Assembly: GCA_022829145.1 (NCBI GenBank)
Contig: CM040755.1
Location: forward strand, 13,269,063-13,333,062
DNA: 64,000 nucleotides
Direction of reading: 5' to 3'
DNA from: Albula goreensis
Taxonomy: Eukaryota; Chordata; Actinopteri; Albuliformes; Albulidae
Below, piece after piece: positions 12,240-25,169 of the stretch. The notes beneath the pieces were generated by a model, which saw only the letters and a program-made list of their open reading frames with translations, ran no database searches and was not told where the DNA came from. Every line of letters starts with the position of its first letter. Position 1 is the first letter of the stretch. Position numbers and translations under genes: made by a program.

Positions 12240-13330
12240 CTTAAGACTGAATTCAGGTCATTGTCCATTACACAAAGACAAATGTTTTAATTCTAACTTT
12301 GTGTAGACGTACAAAGGAGCAGCGCAAACAAAGTTGTAAAATGCTCATGTCTCTCAGGCTGCGTCATTTCCACCAGTCTGCAATGTAACCAAAAATAAGT
12401 TCCATAACTGAATTCATCCATTTGTTTCCATCACTGGCATTATTGAAGTGAAACCCATCAATCACCAATGGATGAGAGATGTTGACGATTCTGAGTAATC
12501 AAATTGAAACAAATGTTATCAAGTCAAAAGTATAGGATGAAAGGGTTTTTTTCTGAAGGGCAAACAAAAATCTACTCTAAAAAGGTTAATGATTCTATAA
12601 TCGATATAAACTGCATATGTATAAACAACCTGAAGAAAACCACAGTGAAAGAAGGGGCCATCCTAATCATTGAAATCCATCTGAGGAGCTCGACGGTTCA
12701 ATGTCTTTTAACAACACAACAGATAAGTGCAAACAGTATTTGTTACTGTTTTGACATTGGGCAAATTGGTAAGGAAACCACAGCAGAAGTTTCAGTTCTT
12801 TTCCTGCAAGCTGATATTATTCAAATTCACAGTAGATCCATGATTGACAGTACGTTTGTTAGAACAACAGCCTGCATCTCATTTAAGTTTGTCAGTCCTC
12901 TTCAAGCCAAAATTCTGCATTGCTTAGGGAAGCTGATGTGTTGCTGCAGTGGGATTGCTGAGAAAGACCCAGCAATTCTTAAGGCATGTTGCTGTATTTC
13001 TTCTCAGATATGATATTATATTGGCCTTGAATGAATTGAGATGGCCTTGTGCCTAGGGGAGAACGCAAGGCCTGGCAGATGGCTCAGTGTATGATCCTTT
13101 GTCTGTTGACATTGCTCTTAAACTTCACATCCTCAGGCAATGGCAGTGTCCACGGTAAATAAATGATAAACAACATTTTTCATTCCAGGGACCTGGATGC
13201 TATATCCATTTTTTTCTCAGTATAGCTCAGCAGAGGAAGTACAGAGGTTAATATATTCATAAATGGTTAACAGCCACTGTCAGAACTGTAAGCTATATGT
13301 TTCTGTAGATGTAGCTACAACATCAGTCTA
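12240..13330. other. gene-free stretch with the longest chance frame
   Basis: The longest plus frame of the window (12504-13013, 169 residues) lies here. It is rich in Ile, Ser and Cys, has no domain I recognise, and is not bounded by splice or promoter signals. I do not call it a gene. Confidence 0.5.
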
Positions 13331-13332
13331 TG

Positions 13333-13335
<3 letters not shown>

Positions 13336-13380
<45 letters not shown>
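13336..13380. repeat. (CA)n microsatellite
   Basis: About 45 bp of CA dinucleotide, slightly impure at its 5' end. Confidence 0.96.
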
Positions 13381-13385
<5 letters not shown>

Positions 13386-13639
13386 TTCCCGACAAAGCAG
13401 AAGAGATTTTTTCCCTGTCCTCTTCCAAAGAAAGCCATCTGGTTTTATTAGGGTTCCTGACTGTCCCCAGTTCTGAAACATTATCACACATTCTCTCTCA
13501 CCCGACATCGGTTCGTTTGTTTTTCCCACCTTTAAATCACATTCAAGGTTTAAGGGACCGAAATGTAAAAACAGTAATTGCTCTCTGTACACAGCAAAGC
13601 CAGTACAAGAGATATATCAATGGCAAACACAAGCGGGAC

Positions 13640-13960
13640 ATTAACTTCCAAGGAGCCCGGTGAACCATTTCATGAAGTTTTAATGGGATTCGCAGGAGTG
13701 CCTGGCGACCAGAGAGTGGTTCCTCCCTTTGGTCCGTTGAGCCCTTGATCTTCAGCCTCAGGCCTCCTCTTCATCACCAGCAGCACAGATTGAAAAGCGC
13801 CATGTCTATCAGTGCTGAAAACCATGAGCACCTGCATTTAATGATCATTAGACCTATTATCTTGCTACTGTTTGCCCCCTCACTATTGCAACCTGAATTA
13901 GCATTATTTTTAAAATGAATTCTCTGTGGTTTTTTCATGATTCTGAATATTGCTAGCAAA
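13640..13960. promoter_or_regulatory. candidate conserved non-coding element
   Basis: Low-repeat, mixed-composition sequence with GAGCACCTGCATTTAATGAT near 13826-13845, which combines a CACCTG E-box (SNAI/ZEB-type consensus) with a TAAT homeodomain core, followed by AATTAGCATTA. No coding frame is convincing. One of the better candidates in the window by texture. Confidence 0.3.
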
Positions 13961-13964
13961 GGTG

Positions 13965-15350
13965 AGCAGAGTAATTGTGTGAATAAAAAATAATTGTGTT
14001 CTTCACAAAAGTGAAAACTTGAGCAGACAGACTTAAATTTGGAAATTTGAGGAGCAGTAAATATCTGACCTCTCTTTTCAAAACCACAGGAATGAAGAAT
14101 GAAAATAAAATAAATGGTGAAAGTGTGAATTCTGTAACACTATTTATGGAAACCCCTCTGTTAGAGCAAAGCATATTGGCACAATTTGGTTGTGTTCATT
14201 AAAACCCATGTATAATGCATGTCAGTGTTAATAGTTGTTGAAACGGCATATGGGTTTAATGAACTGCTGTCTGTTTGGAACAGTGCGAGGCAGTAACTAT
14301 GTATGCTTATCAGACACAGGCATTGATTGACAAGACTAACTGCTTGTGGACTCTGGTTTACATTTGAGAAACATTATCTAAAGCTTCTCATCACTGAAAG
14401 CATATTTTCACTCACCAATGACATTTGGAGGATGTGGTTTTACAAAGCCTCTTTTCAGATTTATTGGGGGGAAACTGAACTGACTCTGACCTTTGCTGTG
14501 GCTGAGCTGGGCATCAGATGGTTTGTCTGCCTTTTAACATTTCACCAAAACAAATCCATATTTAGTCTCAGCTGGCGTGGGCACAAGATAAATACAGACA
14601 CACATATTGTCTGACTGTTTATTAAGCTTTTGGCAAACCAGGAAATGAGTTTGGAGTGGAAAGAACAAGACTTGCTAATACAGAAGCGTCGCACCAACTG
14701 ACAAACTACAGATTCAGTTTCTGCACATTTCAGGCTTTACTAATAGAATTACAGATTGCATTCTGACTACTTTGTGTAGAAACTGAACAGTTATTTGTTC
14801 AAGTCACTTTCAAGCAAAGTTTAAAAAAAAACATCTGACTGGTAAACAGAAATTAAATCTGGCCAGCAGCCCGATAAATAACATGTTTCAAGTTAGGTTT
14901 GGGTGTGATGGCATGGTAGTTGAAAGTTTATGTAAAACAGTATATATATATTTCAGTATTGATCTCTCTGAAAATATTTTACATCATTGCCCAAAACTAA
15001 AAGATTTTCTAAGAAAAAGTCTATCTATATATTAGGTAAATGCCAGCACTAAGACTGATTGGCAACATATTGCTGCTTTCAATGCGCAAAGGATCGCCTT
15101 TCATATTCCCACAAATCAGTGATCAATTATGAATTTCTCTGTGCCTCATTTACCAAAACAAGTTCCATTCCAATCCCTAATGTGCATGACCCACTCTGGA
15201 GGTGTATAACTATAACAAAAGCTATTACTAAATTTTTTGTGGTATTTTGTATTGTATTGTTTTGACTCATTCAAAGTGTCCACCCACCAGGGCTCATGAT
15301 TGCTAAACTAGTCTATTAGTCATGCATCTTATAGTTCTCAAGATATTCAA
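13965..15350. other. gene-free AT-rich stretch
   Basis: Nothing supportable was seen. There is a short TATATATATA run near 14941-14950. Confidence 0.5.
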
Positions 15351-15359
15351 TTTAGCAAA

Positions 15360-15640
15360 GGTCCAGGGAAGCAAAGAAAGCCAGGGGCCAGAATTTTTCA
15401 CCAGCTTCTTATTTAACAAATTGCTCAAATGTTAGCAGACCTCTCCATTCTAATGCTCAGTGAGTGATTAGCAATGCTGGAGCGCTGATGCAGCTAATGG
15501 GCAAATACAGGGCACGACTTTCTGGCACTTCCAAATCAGCAATTAGCCTGCTTAGACTCAACAGTCCATCTCCAGGAGCCCACTCTCAAGAGGGATTAGG
15601 AAATATAACAAACTATCTACAAAAAAGCATGAATATTCAA
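15360..15640. promoter_or_regulatory. candidate conserved non-coding element
   Basis: Mixed-composition block with repeated AATTAGC/GATTAGCAATG-type words (homeodomain cores) and GCAGCTAATGGG. The plus frame at 15464-15646 looks like chance. Conservation is inferred, not shown. Confidence 0.25.
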
Positions 15641-15649
15641 TGTTGAATT

Positions 15650-16840
15650 TTAAGCATTGTACACAAGATACAATGGTTACTCTACCCACTAAGTTGAATT
15701 CTCGTTTCTGACTGGCTGAAGGGTATAAATTAAATTTCAATAACCAGGGACAAAGTTCAAGCCTAAATGTTTAACCATGTTTAAAAATAATAATCCAGCA
15801 TCTGTATCACATTTCATAGGCATAGATTTGTCTCTGGCTTTGGCTGCTAACAGTAACCACAACAACAAGATAGCACAGTTCCTTTATAAAAACTAATGTT
15901 AAATTTGCAGATAAAACGTTTGTATACAGAAAATGTCTTAGCTCCAAAAAATTTCATGATTAACTTCTATTTTTGTGGTTGGGGGCAATAATATATTCAT
16001 CCTCCCATCCATTATCTATACCTGCTTCATCCAATCTTTTCTGGGAAAATTAACATAGCTAACATAGTCGGCCAATTATCAATATCTACATGCCAAATAT
16101 CAGACAACATAGTTGTCTACTTCACATTGATTGCCACACGAAGTGTAGCTAGGCTTGGGTTCTTGGCATGCTTAGCTTTACCATGGAGCATTCTTCACCC
16201 TGCATTGCACTTTTATTCCATATAACTGTACACCTTGTCACGCATTATCTCTTAAAGCATTAGTTCTTTGTCCAGTGATGAACCACATGGTCCAGAAGCA
16301 CATCTTGTCTGTATCGCTGCGGACTATGGCCAGCAGAGAAATTATGGTCAAGAAAAACTAAAGCTTCTGGAAGAATTCTCCAATTTTACAAAAAAAGATA
16401 ATGATCAGAGTGAACATGTCAGTTGAGGCTGAAAAATGTGCATAGCCTGAAGATAGATCACCCAACTGAAGAAGTAAGGCAACACATTTCTCGTTAGCAG
16501 ATTTTTCCATAATCATGCCAGTCCAGGGCGTGTCTTGGCTTGATTTCACTTTCTGCTTTTCCACCATCTTTTTGGGCTTAAAGGGGGATATAAGCAGGGC
16601 TAAATCTGTGCTCAAAGCTTTGCTGATTGTCCTGATCCTTCTGAGAGCTCAGGGAACTAAGGGTGGGGTTGTGGCTTAAGGCAGGGTTATTGCTGCAGCT
16701 TCTTTCCTAACCCAAGGAATCGGTGCCCATTTTTTGCACAGCAGAAAGGCACAGTGTCCCGAAGTTTGCACCCCTTAGCTGGGGCCTAGAGAATGATGGA
16801 CAAAGAGGCTCTATGGCATGAAGCCTCATCATTGTACCCC
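15650..16840. other. gene-free stretch
   Basis: AT-rich DNA with no exon-like block and no repeat that I recognise. Confidence 0.45.
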
Positions 16841-16849
16841 CCCACCCCC

Positions 16850-16863
16850 AACACACACACACA

Positions 16864-16954
<91 letters not shown>
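16850..16954. repeat. (CA)n microsatellite
   Basis: About 105 bp of CA dinucleotide with one T interruption at 16865, preceded by a C-rich run. The Val-Cys and His-Thr repeat frames over it are artefacts. Confidence 0.97.
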
Positions 16955-16956
<2 letters not shown>

Positions 16957-16959
16957 GAA

Positions 16960-17810
16960 TTCCCCAATGCATCTTCTAGTCTAGCACGCCAACAGGAGAC
17001 TTTCCCTTGGGTTCTCCAGTGAAGGCTGACACAAAAACAAAGGAAAAGCAAAGTCGCCCTGTGCATTCAATATTGGCTGTAAGATTTAGCTTCTGTTGTT
17101 TAGAATCAGTGTTGCCTTGGCTACTTATTGGGTTATTTGCACAGAACTGCATTAGGAGGGTTAAATGTGATTTATTCAGGCTATTCAGCATGGCTGTTTG
17201 GCAGAGAAGATGACTGTGTTAGGGCTGTGTGTAAATATTGCCCTCACAAAATAAGTTTGTGAAAGCAATAAACCTGTGTAATGGGGCACATTTGGAAAAA
17301 TGCTCCACCATGCTTTGAGACAGTGGCAAAAAAAAAAAAAAAAACAGCCTGAAAAAATGTCATCATAGTCCTTCGCATAGTCCCTTTTTCTTATAGATAT
17401 AAAATCTGCTTACATTTCCAAAATGTATACAAATTGTCATAAAAATTCATTTAAATAAAAATTTTCATGCAAAGAAAAGAATTGATACCCACCAGTATAT
17501 GCAAAATATGTTTTCCTGGCAATATGCACAAATATTCTCCCATCTCTATGATGACGTACATAAATCTAAAGTATAGTTTCCATTAATGAAAGGAAGGTGG
17601 CATTTCTACACTTCTATGCTAATCAACTAGTATATGATTAAGAACTAAATAAAGGTAGTCCTGTTGCTCTGTGTCCTCTGTTGATTTCTCATTGAAATGC
17701 TGGGCACTGGTGAGGATAATGGACTACTGTACAGTTGTAGAGTAGCTGTGGCACCGTAGTTAAGACTTTAGTACCTCCCTCTGTGGCTGGGCTTATGTTT
17801 TCCCTCTTTT
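16960..17810. other. gene-free stretch
   Basis: An A17 run at 17328-17344 lies about 60 bp after an AATAAA word near 17269. That resembles a retrocopy tail, but no parent gene is recognisable upstream. Confidence 0.4.
17328..17344. repeat. poly-A run
   Basis: Seventeen consecutive A. A possible retrocopy tail, but nothing upstream is identifiable. Confidence 0.9.
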
Positions 17811-17819
17811 CATCTGCAG

Positions 17820-17991
17820 GAAGGCGTCAGCTTGCCAAATGAGCTGCTTATTAGTTCCTACAGACTTGAGTGCTTTCCCTTCGGCAATGTTCAATGCAGA
17901 AAGTATTGGAACTTCTGTTTTGTGGCTGAAGCTGGCTTTGAGACAGTTCAGAGCAGGTCTGGATCGCAATCAAATAGACACAGCTGACTGA
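17820..17991 (+). other. possible exon after a strong acceptor
   Basis: A pyrimidine-rich tract ending in CATCTGCAG (AG at 17818-17819) is followed by two frames that stay open for 55 and 56 codons, closing at TGA 17985 and TGA 17989. The sequence is GC-richer than its surroundings. The only internal donors are weak (GTATTG, GTCTGG). Two open frames at once suggest non-coding or chance sequence. Confidence 0.15.
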
Positions 17992-17999
17992 GGCCGAAT

Positions 18000-20900
18000 G
18001 AAAGGCAGTACAAAGACCAGTGCTACTGTACCATACACACCCACTGCATCCCAGCTGTGTCTCCTGTTTGATGTTGTGGCCGGGAATCTTTTCACTTAAA
18101 GATCAATACGATCTGCCAGGAATTCATGAAAAGAACCACAACATCTGAGCTACAAAGGTAATAATAAAGCAAACAAATGTGCATTGAAGTAATTGTCCCC
18201 TGTATGGAACAGAAGTTCCTAAAAATAACAACACAACAAACCTGCTAAGCAACTTTTCATGAAAAGTGAAGCTGTGTTCTGTATAACATGAAAAAAATAT
18301 ATAGTTCCACACATTTAGTGTGCAAAACCTCCACACTGCTTAAGAAATGTATATATGATCATTCAAAAAAGCAAACCTGACCATGTACAACTTAACTGGC
18401 AATCAGTCAGATTGCTTCCAAGCCAAGTAGAATATTTTGAGTGACTTCTTAAGGCCAGTACAAACCTCCCAAATTTCCATGGCAGCTTTAATGTTATTAA
18501 AATCTTGAACTCAAACCAGCATTGAGTAATGTACTTCAATACATTCACTATAAGGACATAAAACAGTGCAGTGGAACACCTGGGCCCCAAGAGTAAAAAG
18601 GAACCATTTTACTTATAGCAGAATAAAGACTGAAATTTATTTTGGACAACTTTAAGAAACATTTAAAAGAAGGCTTAGTTTATTGCATAGTACTGCATTA
18701 TGCTAGTGCTTTCTGGCGTTATTTCCCTTGGCTCACACCCTGGGTGTCTTGGCGTGCTGCAGAGCTTTGCATCGTTCGCTGGCCTTAGATGGCACAGTGC
18801 CACCCTGGCCTATGAGGCTACTTGTCCCATTAAGGAAAAGGGGGTATACACATTGCATCTGGCAAGGTCAGGCCACATAAGGAGAACAATGCATGTATAC
18901 ATTATGCGGGAAAAAGCAAACATTCAAAATGGTGTGCGTCAGTCCTGCTGAATGGGTTGAATAAGACCCCTTTTCCTAATCTCTAAGATGAGCAATGAAC
19001 GCCATCCGTGGATTTCACACGGTTTACTCAGGCCTGTGTTTGCAAAGAGCTAATGCTCAGTGCGGAGAGGTATCCGTTTGAGCATCTCACTGAGGATGCC
19101 AAAGGTTCGGATTTTCCCATGATAGTCCCCTCTCTCTGCTCAAACTTGAGTAACCAGGAAGGAATCTGCCTCCTTTCATTAGCCAGTGAAAAGAGAGCCG
19201 TGAAATTGTCACCCAAATTTAACTGCCTGCAGACAGGGGGTGACGGAGCTCATGTGCAGAGTAGAATTGGTTCTTTGGGGTCTATTCTTCTCATAACCTT
19301 GGCCCCCAGAGCTAAAAACTGTTTCCCTTCCACATTTCTGTGGAATGCTAAACTGCTAAAAGCATTTTAAATACTGCCATACACTTGTTTGCAAACACAC
19401 ATGTCACCTGCTATTACAATCCCTGTCAGCTCTGATGGTGTTTGTTTTCACTCCTGCATTTGTAGCTTTGAGTTAGATGACATGTTCCAGTTGAGAAAAG
19501 CATAAATGTTTAAATTCAGAAATTCTGACAGCTGTTGAATGAATTATTTACTCTTCACTATTCTCCTTTGGCTCATACATACGACCTGATAACCACTGGG
19601 TAAATTCATTATTCTAACAGGACTCTTCCCATCGCAGCTGGAATTACTGCAGCATGACTGACTGAACACAGAACAAAACTGACCACACACATAAATTAGC
19701 CTGAACTTTTCATCCAACCCTTTCGTTGCTATGCAACAGCTTCTGTTGCTTAAAAGTAGCTACCCAGGAGGCGAGGAGAAGGGAGTCCTGTATATGACTA
19801 TAGAATATATACATTTTCCTTTGCATTTAAATCTATACTTTTCAAGAGATACTTATTTTGATTATAATCCCCATATCTGTTATACGGCATGTCTTAAGAT
19901 AAATTAATTGAGCATCCTTAATGGAACTATAAAATCAATAATGTGTACTATTGTAATACAGACATTGAAATGTGATACTTGGTGATGATTTTGGTGTTGC
20001 TGTTGATGCTTTTTCTGTAATTGTGGTGCAGATCGGGTATGTTTAGTTTAAATATACATCCTATTTTATTTATTGTTACCCGTGATGATGTTTAATTCAG
20101 TTTTTTCAATGTCATTAAAATTATTAATCTCATGAAAGTAATGAAAACAGGTTTTGAATGCTGAGCTTTCAATTATAGGTACAACATAAGAAAAAATGGA
20201 ACAAATTAAACTAAATTAGATTATGTACACATCATACATGACCACAACATCATAAAATAAACACATTTAATGAGCTATTTGCTCTCAACTTTACACAGTT
20301 GAAAGTCTAGTTAAAACATAAATGTCAATAATTCCTAATCTTCCCTGTTTAACCTTATGGGACTTGAACACTGCATAATCGATAAGGGAAAAAGGTGCTA
20401 TCTGCCAAATAGTGAAGTCAGCACAAAGTTGTGCACATGAGGGTCAGGCACAGGTCACCTTTTTAATTGAGCCCGGTGCATTGAATGGCTGTTTGCAGTT
20501 AGATTTAGATGATGTCATTCCAGAAAGGCTTTGCACAAATGCAGCATTCAGTTCAATGTCAAAGGCTGCAACTGCAAAGGAAAGACAATAACTCTGCAAA
20601 CAGCTATGCAATTTTAATGCCGTAAATGTATAGCCTGTTTCAATTGAACATTGTGTTGTTGTTGTTGGCATGTTTCTCCTAAAAGATCTTTTACATTTTT
20701 AAATGGATGAGCATAACAGCATGAATAGATTTTTGTGAGATCATAATGGCTTATTCGCATGCATCAACTTTAACTATTGATTAGTATGAGTCCTATTTAC
20801 ATCCTAATAGAAGATTAAAAAAGGCCTAGAGACAATTTAGGACAAGGTTTTCTTGTGTGAGGGATTTGGAAGGAAACAGAAGGTTAAAGAATATGTGGAT

Positions 20901-22790
20901 TATGTGGGAACCAAAAAAGCCACATGGGCATGCCCCCAGGCAGGAGGAGGTTAAGGAGGGAGGTTTAGTAAACATGTTCAATTTAAAATGACACTACACA
21001 GGCCTGCCAAAAAGGCTGTGCTCAGAGATAACTTACTGTCATGCACAGAAACACAACTCTGACAGGCTTCACATCAAGAGTCACACAAAAAAAAAATGTT
21101 TGGATTGATACAAGCATGCCAAACCAAACAGACAAGCCCGCTATAGTACCTGTACAAACCATCTCTCCAGAGGACCCTCTTGTCAAACTCTGCAAAGGAG
21201 ATCTGATGTGTGTGTTTTTTTGCCACAGGCTTAAAAAAACAAACTTCTTAAGCATAATAAAGAGCTCAATAATTGCTGTCTCTGACAATGTCAGCTTCAA
21301 AAGCAATAACCTGCTTACTTGTTTTTTTCTCTGTTACTTTACATCACTAGGAAAGCCAAAGCCTTGGCGCTTCACTCTAACGCTGCAAATGAAGCCTAAG
21401 GCCCAGATTAAAACTGACCACAACGTGTTTCGACCTTACATTTGTGTACAGAATGTAAGCAGTTTCTGTTTTTTATTTGTTTTTTTGTTTGTTTTTTTGG
21501 TATATGTGTTCAACTTAGATTCAATAAAAGTTTACTAGGGGTAAAACATTTTTAGGATTGGGTTGTTGTCTTCACATTGTCTTCAGGATGTCCAATCCTC
21601 CTCAGAGCTCCCTGGTGCCTGATCCACCCTCCAAAGGCAGAGCACATGGATTGAGGCAGTAGTAAACATCGAGCCTCATTCATGAGGTTAAACCAGTGCT
21701 TTGTTTCCCCACTCCTCTCCAAAGCTGCACTACAAAAATGGAAACATTTCTTCTCCATTTCTTCTTCCTCTGTTTTTATTCTTTAAGCATCATTGTACAA
21801 AGGTCTGACTTATCTGCCTGAAAGTATTTTCTATATTGTATCTAAAACAGGATCATTAAAAGCAGACCATTCTTTTCAATAATGAAATTTTGTTTTAACA
21901 TAGCTCACAGACTACTCAACACAAAGAAAAAGAAAACAAAAGATAATGCCCCAAGCCTGAGTGTGAGTGGTGCTGAGGCGAAAAGACTGATGCTCCACCT
22001 TTCTGAAACCCTGCTATATGCTCTGTCCAATGGAGAACATTTACACAAGGAATTTCCAAGCAAATATTTCATACTCCAGAGAAAATGTAAGAATTACCCG
22101 TTATTAACACGCCAATCAAATGTGTAACAGCACCCTGCAAGACCCACTCTGCAGATAGCTACTGTTCTGCTGTATTCTGTTACAGGTAACAACATGGATA
22201 TATCAGTAGGAGGCCAACACAGGATTTATTGCAGGAATATCACTATGTTTACTTGGCATGATGCTAGACTGTTTTTGTGTTGTTTGTATAATCTATGAAG
22301 TCATCTTGACATCAGCAATGATGTTTCAGTCTATAATCTCTGGATCTCTGCAGCCAAACATAACAAATATACAAAATTAAATTGCTAATAGGCCCAACCA
22401 TGTCTCATGATTAAATGGAACCACAAGCTCAACGATCGTCAACATAAACTTGCCAAACTGTTTAGAAAGGAAGGAGCTTCACATGAATTTATTAGTTATT
22501 AGTCAAATGTTGACTCAATCCTGAGCTTTATAGGTAACACCCGGGAGGAAAAGCCTCCCTCAAAAATGTGAAAGTAAAAATTAAGAGCAATGGAGTACAC
22601 GTCTAAGCCTTACAGGAGTATGGGATAGAAAATATCTATACCTGACTTACAACAGAATATAATATTAAAAATTCTTATAACTATTAATTCTATGTTGATG
22701 AGAGAGGTTCAAGTACCTTTGAAAAGAGGGTGCTTCATAATATCATTTGATTGGCTTCATCAAGTCAATTTCAGTGGAGCTGAAGTGGTA
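18000..22790. other. gene-free stretch
   Basis: Mostly AT-rich DNA. A GC-richer patch at about 18700-19330 carries chance frames on both strands. A (TGT)n-like short run lies near 20651-20666. A plus frame (21041-21538) crosses a possible acceptor at 21350 and a weak donor at 21455, but I do not call it a gene. Confidence 0.45.
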
Positions 22791-22799
22791 TAAACATTC

Positions 22800-23010
22800 C
22801 ACCCCACATCCATTAAAAAGGTTTCTTTTCTCCTGCCATTCCATCAGTCCCATATTTATTCTGATGGAATAGAAAATTTCATTTTGTTGAGAGAAGTCCG
22901 CTGAGACAATTTTTCATAATCAGTAGAGCGGAATTCGTCGGATCTCCCTTACTTTTGTCTCTAAACTTCATTTTAAAGCAGGCTGCTGCTCTGTTTACTT
23001 AAATTTGTTT
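22800..23010. promoter_or_regulatory. candidate conserved non-coding element
   Basis: A non-repetitive block with CCATATTTATTC, ATTTCATTTTGTTGAG and GGAATTCGTCGGATC words. Its CpGs (TTCGTCGG) are unusual for the local AT-rich background. The call rests on texture. Confidence 0.22.
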
Positions 23011-23019
23011 AATTTATAT

Positions 23020-24945
23020 TCTTTATAAGTTTTGATATGGTTGTTTTTATTTCTTATCTGAAAAGAGGGTTCTGAAACAGCATTTTAAAACAGGAGCATT
23101 AAGAGGCTTACCACTGTCTCAGTTTGGCAGGGAAAAGGTCACTTTTGCAAATTGGGTTCATTAATCTTCACATATATTCCAGGTCCTCTGAGGCACACTT
23201 CATATACAACAGTAGATTAAAGTGGGTCATGTGGGTCACACGTAGTTTGGGGTGGAATTCTTAAGTTGATAAGTAATGTATAGAGCGAGAAAGATTGCGC
23301 TTGGATTTCATAAATGAGATTCTTCACATCCTCAGGATCAAAATAGTGCTGATGATGCCTCAAGAGTAGGAGTGAATGTCATAGAGGAGTAAATCTTTTC
23401 TCAGCTAAATAGTTAGACTGTTAGGAAAAAAAATAATTTTCAACAGGCATCCTACTTTTAACACTTTTAACATCCTTTACCATTTTTGCAGGATTCCTAG
23501 ACGTGTCTCAAATGTTGACATGCCCTGTCAACCGGCAAGGCCTGAAATGAGTGCAGATCACTAACATTGCTTAAAAAGGTAAGGACAATATTTCTACAGA
23601 CCATGTCACTGCATCCAACATGCAAATTTGGCTCGACACTGAAAGCATACATGGAAAGAGAAATGTTTCCTGGTTCGGAAACAGAGCCACTGTCAGCACC
23701 ATGACCTCAGTATAGGTCAGTAAGGACAGTACTTTAGTCGTTAATTTCATATGGTAAAGAAGCAATATTTATGTCTATGGTAATTTGTACTCCATTGTGC
23801 TCTTGAGTAAAGGCAACACATCATTTTACTGTCATGCTACACTTTCCTTGTTGCCAAACCAAGGTGAATAAAATATTCATTGGGTAATAAAGACAAGAGT
23901 CAGAATACTTGAAACTTTACATTAGATCTCAGATATATTTATTTATGGAGAATTAAAAATTAATATATTTTTCATATTTCACTTGGCATGGGGCATTACT
24001 TAAGATGCCCCACAGCAATAAACAGAGAAGCAGATCTCTTTTTGGATGTCTGTGCAGAAGTCCTCTTTCCTGTTGTTTGGGACTTGACCACACTTCTGTA
24101 TTTATAGCTTATTAAGGTATCTTTAGGCCAGAGCAGTCATGGAGAAAAACCTGATGAATGGCCATATAAATTAGATCTAGGTTTTCTAATAAAGTTAATC
24201 AAAATTTCATTTTGTAATTTTGTTTTGATAAACTATCATACTCCAGATGGCGGTGTGTGTTTCCCTGGCCTGCTCTCTCATAATGACACTCATGAAAGAT
24301 TTATGGTTCATAAAGGCCTTATTAACTCCTCTCAATGCAATGGCATGGATGATCAGTGGTGTGTTTCCAATCACAAAAACGTTAATGTACTTTTGTCTGT
24401 TGTGGAATAATGCTGATTTAAAAGTTGCACTTGTTGATCAAACAGCTATTTGCCATCCCTGGGTAAACTTGCAGAATTAAGTGAGTAGATATTTAAATGC
24501 GTGTAAGTTTTGAAAAATGAATCAGATGATGGGACACTGAAGAGCCTCCAGACTACCAAATGAGCTGCCATCAACAAATAAGCAGTAATCTACACTAAAT
24601 TTTAATTATCAAATGTTCATTTGAGGCCCAAGCATATGGATCATATGACATAAAGAAACTATTTTCATTACAAATTTTCATTGAAATATGGTTTTTCAGG
24701 TCAGCATAAACAAACAAAAAACCAAACATGCGATTATATTTGATCTGAGAATTTGATCTGTGTATTTCTACGATTTTGATAGATTTCTCCTCACAACAAG
24801 ATTTATAATACCCACATTAAAAAAATGTATTCAGTGTAAACACTGTCTGTTGATCACTATAAGCACGGATGGGGAAGAAAGAGCATCATACCACCCCCAC
24901 CACCTCTCCACACTTGATCCTGTTTCAATTTCATATTCCACCCGC
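23020..24945. other. gene-free stretch
   Basis: No supportable feature. The frames at 24225-24480 overlap each other and look random. Confidence 0.45.
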
Positions 24946-24949
24946 TCCT

Positions 24950-25165
24950 GAGAAATGATGGCGTCATTAAACTCTGTAATTGTCTTACATTAATGTGGAG
25001 CTATTGGATCTCAGGCATGTCTGAAGACACAATTAGAGGTAACTTGATGTAAACTCATTCAGCAGTGAAATAAGGCTCGGGCCTTGCCAGACTGCTAGGA
25101 GATGGTATCACCATCAAAGGGCGCCCCGCACTGTGTCCTCGACACACCTTCAATGGCACTTGGAT
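24950..25165. promoter_or_regulatory. candidate conserved non-coding element
   Basis: Contains CATTAAACTCTGTAATTG and CACAATTAGAGG homeodomain-type words, followed by a short CpG-bearing run (GGGCGCCCCGC near 25120). Function is inferred from texture only. Confidence 0.22.
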
Positions 25166-25169
25166 GGCG

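Noticed and set aside
12504..13013. 169-residue plus frame, the longest in the window
   Set aside because: No domain, signal peptide or splice/promoter context, composition typical of AT-rich chance frames.
16707..17066. Cys-Val / His-Thr repeat proteins
   Set aside because: Produced by the CA microsatellite; the same applies at 13.3, 33.4 and 39.5 kb.
17260..17344. AATAAA followed by an A17 run as a retrocopy tail
   Set aside because: No recognisable parent gene and no flanking target duplication.
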